Shown one piece after another: positions 1 to 8,603 of a stretch of 64,000 nucleotides of DNA; positions within the stretch are counted from its first letter, which is position 1, and the number at the start of each line of letters is the position of its first letter. Source of the stretch: an uncultured Pelagibacteraceae bacterium (GTDB lineage Bacteria > Pseudomonadota > Alphaproteobacteria > Pelagibacterales > Pelagibacteraceae); NCBI GenBank assembly GCA_902567685.1, contig CACFNH010000002.1, positions 62,001-126,000 of the forward strand, read 5' to 3'. Below the pieces are notes generated by a model. It was not told the DNA's origin, ran no database searches, and saw nothing but the letters and a program-made list of their open reading frames with translations. Both the position numbers and the translations under genes were made by a program.

Positions 1-2
1 AG

Positions 3-170
3 TCATTTATAATTCCACCTGGTATAGGTATCAACTACAAAACTGGAACATGGCATTTTCCGCTTATATCTACCGAAGATATGAATTTTTTAGTTATAGA
101 TAGAAAAGGATCAGGAAATAATCTTAAAATTGAAAATTTTGATAAAGATCAAATTGTCCTAAAATACTAA
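3..170 (+). CDS. allA: Ureidoglycolate lyase, C-terminal fragment
   Basis: Partial gene entering from the left edge; 55 codons plus the TAA at 168-170 are present in frame 3. The peptide carries the family's C-terminal signature: a PPG..YKTGTWHFPL block, where the cupin His follows the Trp, and then FLVIDRKG.GNN, typical of ureidoglycolate lyases (AllA), which split ureidoglycolate to glyoxylate and urea at the end of allantoin breakdown. It is followed by a strong hairpin terminator and, convergently, by an NCS1 permease whose family includes allantoin carriers. The N-terminal two-thirds is outside the window, so the start and full length cannot be judged. Confidence 0.8.
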   Translation, partial: SFIIPPGIGINYKTGTWHFPLISTEDMNFLVIDRKGSGNNLKIENFDKDQIVLKY

Positions 171-171
171 A

Positions 172-201
172 GCCCGCCGTATTTCTACGGCGAGCTTTTT
201 A
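172..201. terminator. Rho-independent terminator, likely bidirectional
   Basis: A 9-bp stem (172-180 with 187-195, one G-T pair) with a 6-nt loop is followed by a T-run on the + strand. Read on the minus strand the same stem is followed by TTTAGTATTTT. It sits between the convergent allA end (170) and NCS1 permease end (217), so it can serve both genes. Confidence 0.85.
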
Positions 202-216
202 TAAATTAATTTTTAA

Positions 217-1671
217 TTATCTTTTGCTTCCTGATGAAATTGCTAAATGTACTATAGCACCAAGAGCTGCTCCAATCATCCAAGCATAGCCTCCGCCGCC
301 ACCTAAGTTAGCAAAGAAATCACCTAATGCACCAGGTAAAATATTTGGCCAAACAGAACCAATAGCAATGTAACCTGAAAGTATCCAAGCTATCATTCCT
401 TTCATGTTGAAACCACCATTGTAGTGGTATTTTCCACGAGGATCTTCGCTGAATAAAGCATTTACATCTATTTTCTGCTGTTTGATTATATAGTAGTCTG
501 TAATCATTATACCAAATACAGGTGCAAGTATTGCTCCAAGCGTATTAACAAATGGAAATATTCCCATTTTGGTAATAACTGCAACCCACATACCGCCAAT
601 GATGAATCCACAAATAGCAGTAATTAAACCGCCCATTCTGAAATCAATTTTACTCGGTATCAAGTTAGCCAAGTCATAAGCTGGAGGGATAAAGTTTGCA
701 ACCATGTTTATACCCACTGTTGCAGCAAAGAATGCAAATGCAGCAACAATTGTTAGTACCATGTTATCAACTTTTGCAACCATATCTGTTGGCTGAGCAA
801 CATACTCACCAAAAAGCGCGATCGTTCCACCTGTAATCATAAGTGTAATGAAAGAGAAGAAAATTACGTTACCTACTAAACCCCATAGGTTTCCTTTTTT
901 CATTTCTTCTTCATTTTTTACGAATCTCGCAAAGTCACCGAAGTTAATTACAACAGCAGCAAAATATCCTACCATAATTGAAAATACAGCTAGGAAAGCT
1001 CCAAATGATCCCAGTCCTTCAAAACCACCTGAACGTTGTCCGCTAGAAAATATATTTCCAACTTCAGACAAAAGTCCGCCACCAGCTTTAGCCCAAATAG
1101 CTATCATTAAAAGAATCATAACTACATAAACTGCCGGTCCAGCAAAGTTCAAGAATTTTCTAACTAGATCAATACCTTGCCAGAATAAGTAAACTTGGAA
1201 TACTGAAACAAATATGAAAGAAATCCACATTACTCCAGTCATGCCAAGAAACATTTCTGTGCCTGGATTGCCTGTTATTGCTGAAATAAGAAGCGCTACC
1301 GCTGTAGATGCTGCGTAAGTTTGTGCACCATACCAGAACATTGCAACAAGACCTCTGGCCATTGCTGGAAAGTTCGCACCGAAAACTCCCATACTAACTC
1401 TTGCAAATACTGGGTATGGAATTCCGTGTATAACACTTGGTTTACCTGAAAGGTTGACAAGCCACATGATAAAGAATCCAGCTAAAATTAAAGCTAGAAA
1501 CACAGCCCAACCATTAAGCCCTGAGGCCAAAAACAAAGATGCAGCTAAAGTGTATCCAAACAAACTTTGCACATCATTGGCCCAAACGTTAAAGATTTCA
1601 AACCATCCCCATTTCTTTTGAGAACTTGGAGTTGGAGCTAAATCTTTATTATAGAGTTTTTTTGAGTTCAT
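217..1671 (-). CDS. NCS1-family nucleobase/allantoin-type permease
   Basis: A 484-residue integral membrane protein with about 12 hydrophobic segments. The N-terminus has the NCS1 hallmark: NKDLAPTP, then W.WFEIFNVWANDV (residues about 8-35), followed by a G-rich first helix. NCS1 proteins are Na+- or H+-coupled symporters for cytosine, uracil, hydantoins, allantoin or thiamine. The neighbouring allA end makes a purine-derived substrate such as allantoin plausible, but the substrate cannot be read from the sequence. The start is well supported by an AGGAG Shine-Dalgarno seven bases before the ATG. It lies downstream of azlD on the same strand with a 117-bp AT-rich gap, so it may have its own promoter. 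Confidence 0.88.
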   Translation of the reverse strand: MNSKKLYNKDLAPTPSSQKKWGWFEIFNVWANDVQSLFGYTLAASLFLASGLNGWAVFLALILAGFFIMWLVNLSGKPSVIHGIPYPVFARVSMGVFGANFPAMARGLVAMFWYGAQTYAASTAVALLISAITGNPGTEMFLGMTGVMWISFIFVSVFQVYLFWQGIDLVRKFLNFAGPAVYVVMILLMIAIWAKAGGGLLSEVGNIFSSGQRSGGFEGLGSFGAFLAVFSIMVGYFAAVVINFGDFARFVKNEEEMKKGNLWGLVGNVIFFSFITLMITGGTIALFGEYVAQPTDMVAKVDNMVLTIVAAFAFFAATVGINMVANFIPPAYDLANLIPSKIDFRMGGLITAICGFIIGGMWVAVITKMGIFPFVNTLGAILAPVFGIMITDYYIIKQQKIDVNALFSEDPRGKYHYNGGFNMKGMIAWILSGYIAIGSVWPNILPGALGDFFANLGGGGGYAWMIGAALGAIVHLAISSGSKR

Positions 1672-1788
1672 ACATATCTCCTATGTTGATTAAAACTTTA
1701 AGTTTTTTTTTGACAATTAAAAGGTTAAAGAAGGTCCTGTTTATCTAAGTTTTTTTAAAAAAAACCTATATTGGACAAATTTTCTTCT

Positions 1789-2130
1789 TTAATTGATTCC
1801 GCTTAAAAAGCTTAAAATTACAGCTGAAAGGATTGTAGGGATAACCAAATTTTTTTTACTAAATAAAAAAATTGTTAAACAAATCACCAAAACTAAGAAT
1901 CTAATAAATATATCGGATTCAGACAAAATTCCTGCTGGAAATATTATTAATCTGCTTAAAAGCGCCGCTAGTACAGAATAAGCAATGCAGTTAAACCAAT
2001 GAAAAATCTTAGAATTTGCATTTAGTTGCTCCGAAGTTAGAGCTCCTAAAAATCTAGATAAAAAAGTTGCTAAAGAAGTAACTGTTATAACTAAAAAAAT
2101 TGAGTAATTAATTTCCATTTTTCTCTCCAA
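1789..2130 (-). CDS. azlD: AzlD-like branched-chain amino acid exporter subunit
   Basis: A 113-residue hydrophobic protein with about four membrane segments, the usual size of AzlD-family (PF05437) small subunits. These pair with AzlC to form an amino acid exporter in the inner membrane. It overlaps the 3' end of the AzlC gene by 23 bases, the standard azlC-azlD arrangement. The residues around TFLSRFLGAL (about 20-29) match the conserved first-helix region of the family. The start could also be the second Met (residue 5, MEINYS), which would shorten the overlap. Confidence 0.82.
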   Translation of the reverse strand: MERKMEINYSIFLVITVTSLATFLSRFLGALTSEQLNANSKIFHWFNCIAYSVLAALLSRLIIFPAGILSESDIFIRFLVLVICLTIFLFSKKNLVIPTILSAVILSFLSGIN

Positions 2131-2812
2131 ACAAAAATGCTATTGTTCCAGCTGTTAAACCAGCAAGAAGTATGGACCATTCTGCAGAAAATAAATAAAA
2201 AACAGGTCCCAAAATCACACCGCCTCCTACTGCAATAATTATTCTTAAGGTTTTCATCGAACCAACTATCATACAAAAAAAGTAAACTGGATTAACGATT
2301 GCTAGACCTATCAACATATCTTTGTTTAAAAAGTCAGCAATTAGGTAACCAAAAAATGTTGTGAGAACTGCTGTAGACCATGTTCCCATTCCAATTCCCA
2401 TCCAATAGTCTATACGGTATTTTTTATCTATTTTTTTATAACCATCTTTTGCTATTAACCAAGATGAAATTGCTAAAAAATGACATGACAAATAGTATTT
2501 CCATTTAGGTTGGGATTTGTGTTTTAATAAAGGGAACAATGAAACTGTCATAGGATAAAGTCTAAAATTAACTAACCAAACTGCTAAAAAAATATTAATC
2601 AGAGAAGCGCCTATTAAAAATGACTCTGCCATTACTAATTGACCAGGTAATGCATAAGTAAAGAAACTTGAGGCAACACTTTGTTCAAGATTGAACCCGG
2701 CATCTCTGAGTAAAGCTCCTAAAGCAATAAAACATGCAGCTAAAGGGATTGCAGGACTTCTGACACCACTAAGTGCTCTTAAACCTTGAAAAAAAATTTT
2801 TTGATTAATCAT
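2108..2812 (-). CDS. azlC: AzlC-family amino acid exporter large subunit
   Basis: A 234-residue membrane protein of the AzlC family (PF03591). It contains the conserved P..P.A..FIALGALLRDAGF N-terminal block (about 20-40) and the F.YALPGQLVMAE helix (about 50-63), and later LVNFRLYPM. AzlC/AzlD pairs export branched-chain amino acids or, in some bacteria, azaleucine or methionine. Its ATG shares one base with the stop of the upstream LivF-type ATPase (TAATG), so it should be cotranscribed and translationally coupled with the uptake operon. Confidence 0.87.
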   Translation of the reverse strand: MINQKIFFQGLRALSGVRSPAIPLAACFIALGALLRDAGFNLEQSVASSFFTYALPGQLVMAESFLIGASLINIFLAVWLVNFRLYPMTVSLFPLLKHKSQPKWKYYLSCHFLAISSWLIAKDGYKKIDKKYRIDYWMGIGMGTWSTAVLTTFFGYLIADFLNKDMLIGLAIVNPVYFFCMIVGSMKTLRIIIAVGGGVILGPVFYLFSAEWSILLAGLTAGTIAFLFGEKNGN

Positions 2813-3597
2813 TAGCCTCCTAGAAACAATCTACCAACATCAGGATTTTTAAGAAGATCGTCTCCTTTTCCCGCAATAGCAGTTTGTCCAGAAACTAATA
2901 CATAGCCGATGTCTGCAAATTCAAGACCTTTTTTTGCATTCTGTTCAACCATAATAATTGTTTTTTTTTCATTTTTCTGAAGATCATTAAGTATCTCGAA
3001 AACCATATCGATATATCTTGGCTCTAAACCAATTGATGGTTCATCAACCAAAAGAATTGAAGGTTTCATTACTAATGCCCTTGATATTTCTAATAATCTT
3101 CTTTCGCCTCCCGATAAAACTTTAGCTGGTTGACTTCTTCTGTTTCTTAATCTTTCATATTTTTTAAAAATTCTTTCAGCTTCTTCGTAAGCTTCGTCTT
3201 GTTTTTCTTTAATAAATCCGCCCATTAATAAATTTTCCTCAACTGTCATGTCTGGAAAAACAGAATTGTCTTGTAAAATATAGGCGATACCAACAGATTG
3301 TAACTTTTCAGCTGGTGTTAAGTTTGTAATTTCTTTCCCATCAATTTCGATCTTCCCAGAAAAAATGTTTGTGAATCCGTAAATAGAATGAAGTATTGTA
3401 GATTTGCCTGCTCCATTTGGACCAATTAAGCATAATGACTGAGCTCGACTTACTGTTAAATCAAAGTTGTGCAAAATTTCCATTTTACCGTATCCCGCTG
3501 ATAGTCCTCTTATAGTTAAATGAACATCTTTTGGAGATAGTTTTTTTAACTCTTCTGAACCTGGTGCTTTTCCTAAAACTTCATATTGGTTAGCCAT
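2812..3597 (-). CDS. livF: ABC transporter ATP-binding protein, LivF-type
   Basis: A 261-residue ABC ATPase. Walker A GPNGAGKST is at residues 59-67, the signature LSGGERR at about 162, and Walker B ILLVDEPS follows at about 180, with EQN as the switch region. LivF-type proteins energise the branched-chain amino acid/amide (HAAT) uptake transporter. A 25-residue N-terminal extension precedes the usual start. It sits between LivG and azlC with one-base overlaps on both sides. The ligand (branched-chain amino acids, amides or urea) is not determined by the sequence. Confidence 0.9.
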   Translation of the reverse strand: MANQYEVLGKAPGSEELKKLSPKDVHLTIRGLSAGYGKMEILHNFDLTVSRAQSLCLIGPNGAGKSTILHSIYGFTNIFSGKIEIDGKEITNLTPAEKLQSVGIAYILQDNSVFPDMTVEENLLMGGFIKEKQDEAYEEAERIFKKYERLRNRRSQPAKVLSGGERRLLEISRALVMKPSILLVDEPSIGLEPRYIDMVFEILNDLQKNEKKTIIMVEQNAKKGLEFADIGYVLVSGQTAIAGKGDDLLKNPDVGRLFLGG

Positions 3598-4337
3598 TAT
3601 TGTGCTCCTAGATAAGCGTCCACAACTCGCTTATCATTTTTTATTTGATCAGGTGAGCCTTCTGCTAAAAGTTTGCCGTGAGCTAAACAAAAAATACTTT
3701 GAGCTAAACTCATTATAACTTTCATATTGTGTTCTATTACTAGCAAAGTTATTCCGTAATCTTTATTAATCTTTATCAATCTATCTATAATTCCATTAAT
3801 TAAAGTAGGGTTTATACCAGCTGTTGGTTCGTCTAATAAAAGCATTTTCGGTTCATTCATTAATGCCATTGCTAATTCCAAAAGTTTTTGTTGGCCAAAT
3901 GACAAATCTCCAGCTCTTAATTTTCTTTTTTGATAAAGGCCTACAAAATTTAAAAGATTTTCAGCTCTTTCTGTTAATTCAGAAGGAATTTTAGAAAATA
4001 TTTTTGTAAATCCTTGATCGCTCGCCTTATGACTTATTAGCATATTTTCTACGCAATTTAATTTGCTATAAATTCTAGTTTGTTGGAAAGTTCTTAGTAA
4101 GCCTAATTTAGCAACTACGGGTACCGGTAATTCTGAAACCTCTTTGTTATCAAATTTAATAGAACCTTTATCAATCGGGTGTGTTCCAACAATTGAATTA
4201 AATAAAGTAGTTTTGCCTGATCCATTTGGTCCTATTAATCCCACGATTGATCCTTGTTTAACATTCAAAGAGATATCAACGTTAGCTTGAACACCGCCAA
4301 AAGATTTACTGACATTTTTTACTTCTAAAATACTCAT
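3597..4337 (-). CDS. livG: ABC transporter ATP-binding protein, LivG-type
   Basis: A 246-residue ABC ATPase. Walker A GPNGSGKT is at residues 36-43, the signature is LSFGQQKLLE, and Walker B LLLDEPTAGINP is the variant typical of LivG rather than LivF. The C-terminal region (LAHGKLLAEGSP..I) is also LivG-like. It overlaps livM by four bases (ATGA) and livF by one. It works with LivF as the nucleotide-binding dimer under the LivH/LivM permease. Confidence 0.92.
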   Translation of the reverse strand: MSILEVKNVSKSFGGVQANVDISLNVKQGSIVGLIGPNGSGKTTLFNSIVGTHPIDKGSIKFDNKEVSELPVPVVAKLGLLRTFQQTRIYSKLNCVENMLISHKASDQGFTKIFSKIPSELTERAENLLNFVGLYQKRKLRAGDLSFGQQKLLELAMALMNEPKMLLLDEPTAGINPTLINGIIDRLIKINKDYGITLLVIEHNMKVIMSLAQSIFCLAHGKLLAEGSPDQIKNDKRVVDAYLGAQ

Positions 4338-5389
4338 TTTAATTCCACCTGTGCTTTACGATCTTTTTCATCAACAACTTCCCCAAATCTTTCAGGGTAC
4401 TTTTCTCTTAACCAACCCATTAGCCCTTCTGGGAAATAAATTACTATCACAACAATTAAAACTCCTAATGCAACGTACTGCCAACCTAATATGAAAGTCC
4501 AGAAACCCTCTTTTAAAAAATGAAATAAAGTAGCTCCAATTACAGGTCCCCATAAAGTTCCTTTGCCTCCAAGGATTGCCATTAAAACCATGAACACTCC
4601 CATCTCTCTTCCATCAAAAGCAACATCAGTAGAGTCTATATAACCAATAAGTCCGCCCATAATTCCTCCGGCAAGACCACAGAAAAATGCGGATACCATC
4701 CAGCCAACAATTTTATATTTCATTGTCTGAATACCCATGGCTTCAGCTTTGTCCTCATTATCTCTAATTGCGTTTAAAATTAATTTAAATCTTGATCCAT
4801 AAATCCATTTAACAAAAATAAAAGTTGCAATTAGCATAATAAAACTTAGAAAGTAAAAAAACTTTCCTCTAGCTTCAGGGTCAACTATATCTTTTGGAAA
4901 CGGTGGAGTAGTAAAACCTTGGCCTGCTCCAATGATTTCTATTCCTCCAGCAATTTCACCTGCTGCGATACCTAAACCTAAAGTACAAATTGCAAAGTAA
5001 TGTCCTCTTAATCCTAAAATTGCATATCCAATTAAACCTGCAACAATTGTTGGTATGATAGCTGCAACTAACAAACCAAAACCCATACCTTGAAAAAATT
5101 GTGTTGTTGTATGCTCAAATGTTTTTTCTCCACCACTTTCTGTCCATTCTGCTAAAGGGAAAAACATACCAACCTGAACAGATGCGCATAAATACATTCC
5201 AAGACCATAGAAAAGAATATTTCCAAAAGAATTGTAACCCATTTCTCCACCTTGTAGGTTCCAAGTCATTGCCAATACTATTAAAACGCAAAGTATTGTT
5301 AACTGAACTTTAAATGCAGGAAATATATAGGGTGCTGCTAAACCTAAAATAATTAAACCAACATACAAAATTAAATCTTTTTGCTTCAT
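4334..5389 (-). CDS. livM: Branched-chain amino acid-type ABC permease LivM
   Basis: A 351-residue membrane protein of the LivM family with about nine to ten hydrophobic helices. The conserved cytoplasmic coupling block R..L.AIRDNEDKAEAMGI appears at about 205-225 and the GGKGTLWGPVIGA segment follows at about 275. The region TESGGEKTFEHTTTQF (about 83-98) is a soluble insertion between helices. The gene abuts livH with no gap (start at 5389, livH stop at 5390) and overlaps livG. Confidence 0.92.
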   Translation of the reverse strand: MKQKDLILYVGLIILGLAAPYIFPAFKVQLTILCVLIVLAMTWNLQGGEMGYNSFGNILFYGLGMYLCASVQVGMFFPLAEWTESGGEKTFEHTTTQFFQGMGFGLLVAAIIPTIVAGLIGYAILGLRGHYFAICTLGLGIAAGEIAGGIEIIGAGQGFTTPPFPKDIVDPEARGKFFYFLSFIMLIATFIFVKWIYGSRFKLILNAIRDNEDKAEAMGIQTMKYKIVGWMVSAFFCGLAGGIMGGLIGYIDSTDVAFDGREMGVFMVLMAILGGKGTLWGPVIGATLFHFLKEGFWTFILGWQYVALGVLIVVIVIYFPEGLMGWLREKYPERFGEVVDEKDRKAQVELK

Positions 5390-6283
5390 TTATTTTAAAT
5401 ACTCCCTTTTTCTTGAAAGTTTAAATCTTCTATAAACAAGTATTAAAACTAGAAGCATGAACACAGAACCTATTCTGAATTCTGTACCTAAAATATAATC
5501 AGCAAATTCCTCAAAAACTCCAAGTCCCATACCTGAAAGAGCAACTGCAGGTAAATTTCCTAATCCAGCTACAATTACAATCATGAAAGATCTTACCGTA
5601 TATGGTAATCCAACATATGGATGGAGTGTAAAGGTGATTGCGATTAAAGCGCCAGCAACACCACAAAGTGCAGCGTTAATTCCAAATGTTGCTGCATAAA
5701 CTTTTTCAGTATCAACACCTAAGATCTTTGCTGCTCTAGCATTTTGTGCTGTAGCTCTAATAGCTCTACCCAATTTTGATTTCTTCATATAAATAACTAA
5801 TATCACTGCATATAAAAGACTTATAAAAGCTGAAAATATTTTTGAATTTGGCAAGGTAACAGAATTGTCAAATAACATTGTTGTTCCATATTCTGATTGT
5901 GCAACTACTACGTCTGCACCAAATATAAAATTCATTAATTGTTGAAATACAATTGCAATACCAAAAGTTGCTAAAATTGAAATGAAAAGGTCTCTATCCA
6001 CTACTTTGTTAATGACAAGTTTGTATAAACCCCAGCCAACAAAATACATTATGATAGGCGAAACAATTACTCCCCAGCCAGGATGAATTCCAGCGAGATA
6101 CATGCTGTAAGCAATATATCCTCCTAAAATTACTAAATCACCTTGAGCAATATTTATTATATTCATTACGCCCCATTGAAGAGCCATGCCATATGCGATT
6201 AATGCAAATAAAATTCCTAACAAGATTCCATCCAAGGAAGCTTGGACCATTAAAATCGGAGCCTGAAAAATCAAAAAATCCAT
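5390..6283 (-). CDS. livH: Branched-chain amino acid-type ABC permease LivH
   Basis: A 297-residue membrane protein of the LivH family. The QASLDGILLGILFALIAYG start (about 14-32) and the MNIINIAQGDLVILGGY block (about 40-56) are diagnostic, as is the RA.AQNARAAKILGVDTEKV coupling helix. It forms the heterodimeric pore with LivM. It is first after the terminator-like hairpin that separates it from the binding-protein gene, so its expression is probably lower than that of the binding protein. Confidence 0.92.
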   Translation of the reverse strand: MDFLIFQAPILMVQASLDGILLGILFALIAYGMALQWGVMNIINIAQGDLVILGGYIAYSMYLAGIHPGWGVIVSPIIMYFVGWGLYKLVINKVVDRDLFISILATFGIAIVFQQLMNFIFGADVVVAQSEYGTTMLFDNSVTLPNSKIFSAFISLLYAVILVIYMKKSKLGRAIRATAQNARAAKILGVDTEKVYAATFGINAALCGVAGALIAITFTLHPYVGLPYTVRSFMIVIVAGLGNLPAVALSGMGLGVFEEFADYILGTEFRIGSVFMLLVLILVYRRFKLSRKREYLK

Positions 6284-6299
6284 AAAAAATCTTTAAAAA

Positions 6300-6328
6300 A
6301 AATGCCCCCTAAAATTTAGGGGGCATTT
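6300..6328 (-). terminator. Intra-operon hairpin between binding protein and livH
   Basis: A perfect 14-bp inverted repeat (6300-6313 with 6315-6328) has a GGGGGC/GCCCCC core and a T-rich flank on the minus strand. It lies 21 bp past the stop of the binding-protein gene and 17 bp before livH. In this position it can act as a partial terminator or as a 3'-end stabiliser, giving more binding protein than permease. That role is inferred from position and stem strength. Confidence 0.75.
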
Positions 6329-6348
6329 AATAAAATACTTATAAAGTA

Positions 6349-7590
6349 TTAGCCTCTTTCAGACCACTTAGGGATCGGGTGAAAGAATTTGTCAGAAGCC
6401 CATTTTGTTGGAGCAACAACTTTATTCTCACACACATCACCTTTACATCTTACTTGGAACAAGATCATTGGCTTAGCAGTGTTTTGACCACCAGGTCCAA
6501 ATTTAATATTTCCATAGAAAGTTTGCATTTCAGTAGTCTTTAAAGCATCTCTTACTTTGTCTCTGTCAAAAGAATTTGCTCTTTCGAACGCATCTTTAAA
6601 CACTAACAAAGCTGCAGATGACTCAGCTGATTGATATGGTGGAGCATAACCAAATTCTTTTTTAAAGTCTTTGTCATACTTTTTACCACTACCAAAAAAC
6701 TTATCTTTATAGCTTAAGTTTTTATGCCACTGAGAGGCACATAGTGCATACTCTGACTTCTTTCCGTGTTGTTTAGAAAGTTTTGCAGCATCACAGTGTG
6801 TCATTGCTAACATAGGAACATCTACTTTCATTTCAGAAATTTGTCTGATTGCAGTTAATGCTCCTTTAGTGTGACCAGATACAACAAGTACATCAGGCTT
6901 AGTTGCTTTAACTTTAGCCAATGTAGCGGCCATATCATTTAACTCTTTTGGCAATTTGTCATCAATAATGATTTTAGATCCAGTTCTTTTTGCAGCATCT
7001 AAGATTCCAAGTCTCACGTCTTGTGAGAAAGCATCTTGTTCAAATGCTTGCGCAATTTTAACTGGCTTACCACCATTTTTTTCAACAGCAAGATCGATTG
7101 CTACTTCAAGGTATTGGTTTGCAGGTGATAAAACCGCAAATAAATATTTATATCCTTTTGTAAATAAAGATCTTGATGCACCATTTGCTTCTACCATAGG
7201 AATTTTATATTTCTCGGTTACTGGTGCAATGGCCTTCGTTAAACCTGAACTGTATGGTCCAAGCATATAATGAACACCATCTTGTTTGATTAATCTTTCA
7301 GCTAACTGAGCAGCTCTTTTAGGATTTGATTCATCGTCATAATAAATGATTTCAAATTTATAACTTTTTCCTCCAACTTTTACACCACCCATTTTATTAA
7401 TTCTTTCAACGGCCATATTGTAACCATTTTGAGTGTGTACTCCATTAGAAGAATATTTTCCTGTAAGAGATATCGCAGATCCTAACACTATGTATTCGCC
7501 TTCAACTTTTGCAAAAGAAGAAGAGATACTAGCTAGTGATAAAGTGATAGCAGAAAGAAATGTAATAAATAGTTTTGTTAATTTATTCAT
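6349..7590 (-). CDS. Periplasmic binding protein of the LivK/HAAT type
   Basis: A 413-residue type I periplasmic-binding-fold protein. The signal peptide covers about residues 1-27 (cleavage after SSFA). The body shows the amino-acid-binding layout GSAISLTGKYSSNG, GYNMAVERIN..GG, and D..SNPKRAAQLAERLI, then GPYSSGLTKA. It delivers the ligand to the LivHMGF transporter in the same operon. Four Cys are present in the mature protein (HCDAAK, ALCAS, VRCKGDVCE), so disulfides are possible. A GGGG-type Shine-Dalgarno precedes the ATG, and an AT-rich 83-bp leader lies upstream. The ligand could be a branched-chain amino acid, amide or other small solute. Confidence 0.9.
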   Translation of the reverse strand: MNKLTKLFITFLSAITLSLASISSSFAKVEGEYIVLGSAISLTGKYSSNGVHTQNGYNMAVERINKMGGVKVGGKSYKFEIIYYDDESNPKRAAQLAERLIKQDGVHYMLGPYSSGLTKAIAPVTEKYKIPMVEANGASRSLFTKGYKYLFAVLSPANQYLEVAIDLAVEKNGGKPVKIAQAFEQDAFSQDVRLGILDAAKRTGSKIIIDDKLPKELNDMAATLAKVKATKPDVLVVSGHTKGALTAIRQISEMKVDVPMLAMTHCDAAKLSKQHGKKSEYALCASQWHKNLSYKDKFFGSGKKYDKDFKKEFGYAPPYQSAESSAALLVFKDAFERANSFDRDKVRDALKTTEMQTFYGNIKFGPGGQNTAKPMILFQVRCKGDVCENKVVAPTKWASDKFFHPIPKWSERG

Positions 7591-7673
7591 TTTTATTCCC
7601 CTTTGTTAATTAATTAATTAATAATTTATTAAAGCAACTTTTGGCTTTTTTAACAACAGGTTAAAAAATAAAA

Positions 7674-8282
7674 TTAGGTTCTAAATGCCACGGTAACGGC
7701 AATGATTACAAGAACACACGCTGAGATTGTATTTAATGTTCTCGGATTCCCTTTTAACCATTCAGATATTCTTCCAGCGGCAAGACCATAAATCATTAAA
7801 CTTAGAAAATCTAAAACAAGCCAGGTGATTGTTAGAATTAAAAATTGTGAGATAACATTATTATCAAAATTAATAAATTGAATAAAAACAGTAGAAAAAA
7901 AAACTAAAGCTTTCGGGCTTAATCCTGCTACTAAAAATCCATCCCTATACATTGCTAAATTACTTTTTAGTTCTTTTTTTTCTGAACCCAAATCTTTGAT
8001 CTTTAAAGTAACAGTTTCATAAGCAAGATACAAAATATACAGAATCCCTGCCCATTTTAAAAATACATAAATTTCTGGTTTTTCAATAAGCAAAGTGCCA
8101 ATAACAAATGTAACCAAAGTTGCTTGAACAGCGTTTGCAGAAATATCTCCAAAAGCAGTCCAAACAGATTTTTTTAAACCATAATTAATAGTATTTGAAA
8201 CAATCACAACTCTTGGAGGTCCAGGTGTGATAAAAAGAAACAGCAACAACTGGACATATATAAAGTAATTTTCGGGGAACAT
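7674..8282 (-). CDS. LysE/RhtB-family amino acid exporter
   Basis: A 202-residue protein with about six membrane segments. Near the N-terminus it has the family core TPGP.RV.IV (about 18-30) and NTINYGLK. LysE/RhtB proteins export amino acids such as lysine, threonine or homoserine. The reading frame stays open to 8423, but that extension overlaps the divergent gene at 8305 and reads as non-family sequence. The ATG at 8282 (MFPENYF) gives the usual family length, so I chose it. Only 22 bp separate it from the divergent DUF2805 gene. Confidence 0.82.
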   Translation of the reverse strand: MFPENYFIYVQLLLFLFITPGPPRVVIVSNTINYGLKKSVWTAFGDISANAVQATLVTFVIGTLLIEKPEIYVFLKWAGILYILYLAYETVTLKIKDLGSEKKELKSNLAMYRDGFLVAGLSPKALVFFSTVFIQFINFDNNVISQFLILTITWLVLDFLSLMIYGLAAGRISEWLKGNPRTLNTISACVLVIIAVTVAFRT

Positions 8283-8304
8283 AATGTAGAGTATATATTT
8301 TTTT

Positions 8305-8601
8305 ATGAAGAAAAGAAGTCTTATTCCAGAAACAAGAGTTAAAAATCCTGAGCCAAAAAAAAAACAAGACGGTTGGATTATTTGGGCCGCTTGGGCTGAT
8401 CGAATTACATTTGAAGAGATCAAAGAAAAAACAGGAAAATCAGAGTCCGAGGTTATAAAAATAATGCGAAGAAGTTTAAAGCCTTCTTCGTTCAGACTTT
8501 GGAGAAAAAGAATTCATAATAAGAGTATTAAACATAGAAAGAAATTTAAATTGTCTAGAAAAAAAATGGTTGAAAAAATTAAAATAGATCATATGTATTA
8601 G
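8305..8601 (+). CDS. DUF2805 / TIGR03643-family protein
   Basis: A 98-residue basic protein. The middle region GWIIWAAWADRITFEEI (about 23-39) followed by G.SE.EVI.IMRR.LKPSSFRLWRKR is the signature of the DUF2805 (TIGR03643) family, whose function is unknown. The layout resembles a short helix-turn-helix-like protein with a basic tail (HRKKFKLSRKK), which would fit nucleic-acid binding, but that is an inference. It is two bases upstream of grxC and likely cotranscribed. Confidence 0.78.
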   Translation: MKKRSLIPETRVKNPEPKKKQDGWIIWAAWADRITFEEIKEKTGKSESEVIKIMRRSLKPSSFRLWRKRIHNKSIKHRKKFKLSRKKMVEKIKIDHMY

Positions 8602-8603
8602 AT

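Noticed and set aside
848-1129. Plus-strand frame of 93 codons inside the NCS1 permease gene
   Set aside because: Antisense shadow of a well-supported membrane protein; low complexity and no start context.
1740-1786. AT-rich inverted sequence between azlD and the NCS1 permease
   Set aside because: The complementarity is mostly runs of A and T and is imperfect elsewhere; I cannot separate it from base composition.
8283-8423. 47-codon upstream extension of the LysE-type exporter
   Set aside because: It overlaps the well-supported DUF2805 gene on the other strand and adds non-family sequence.
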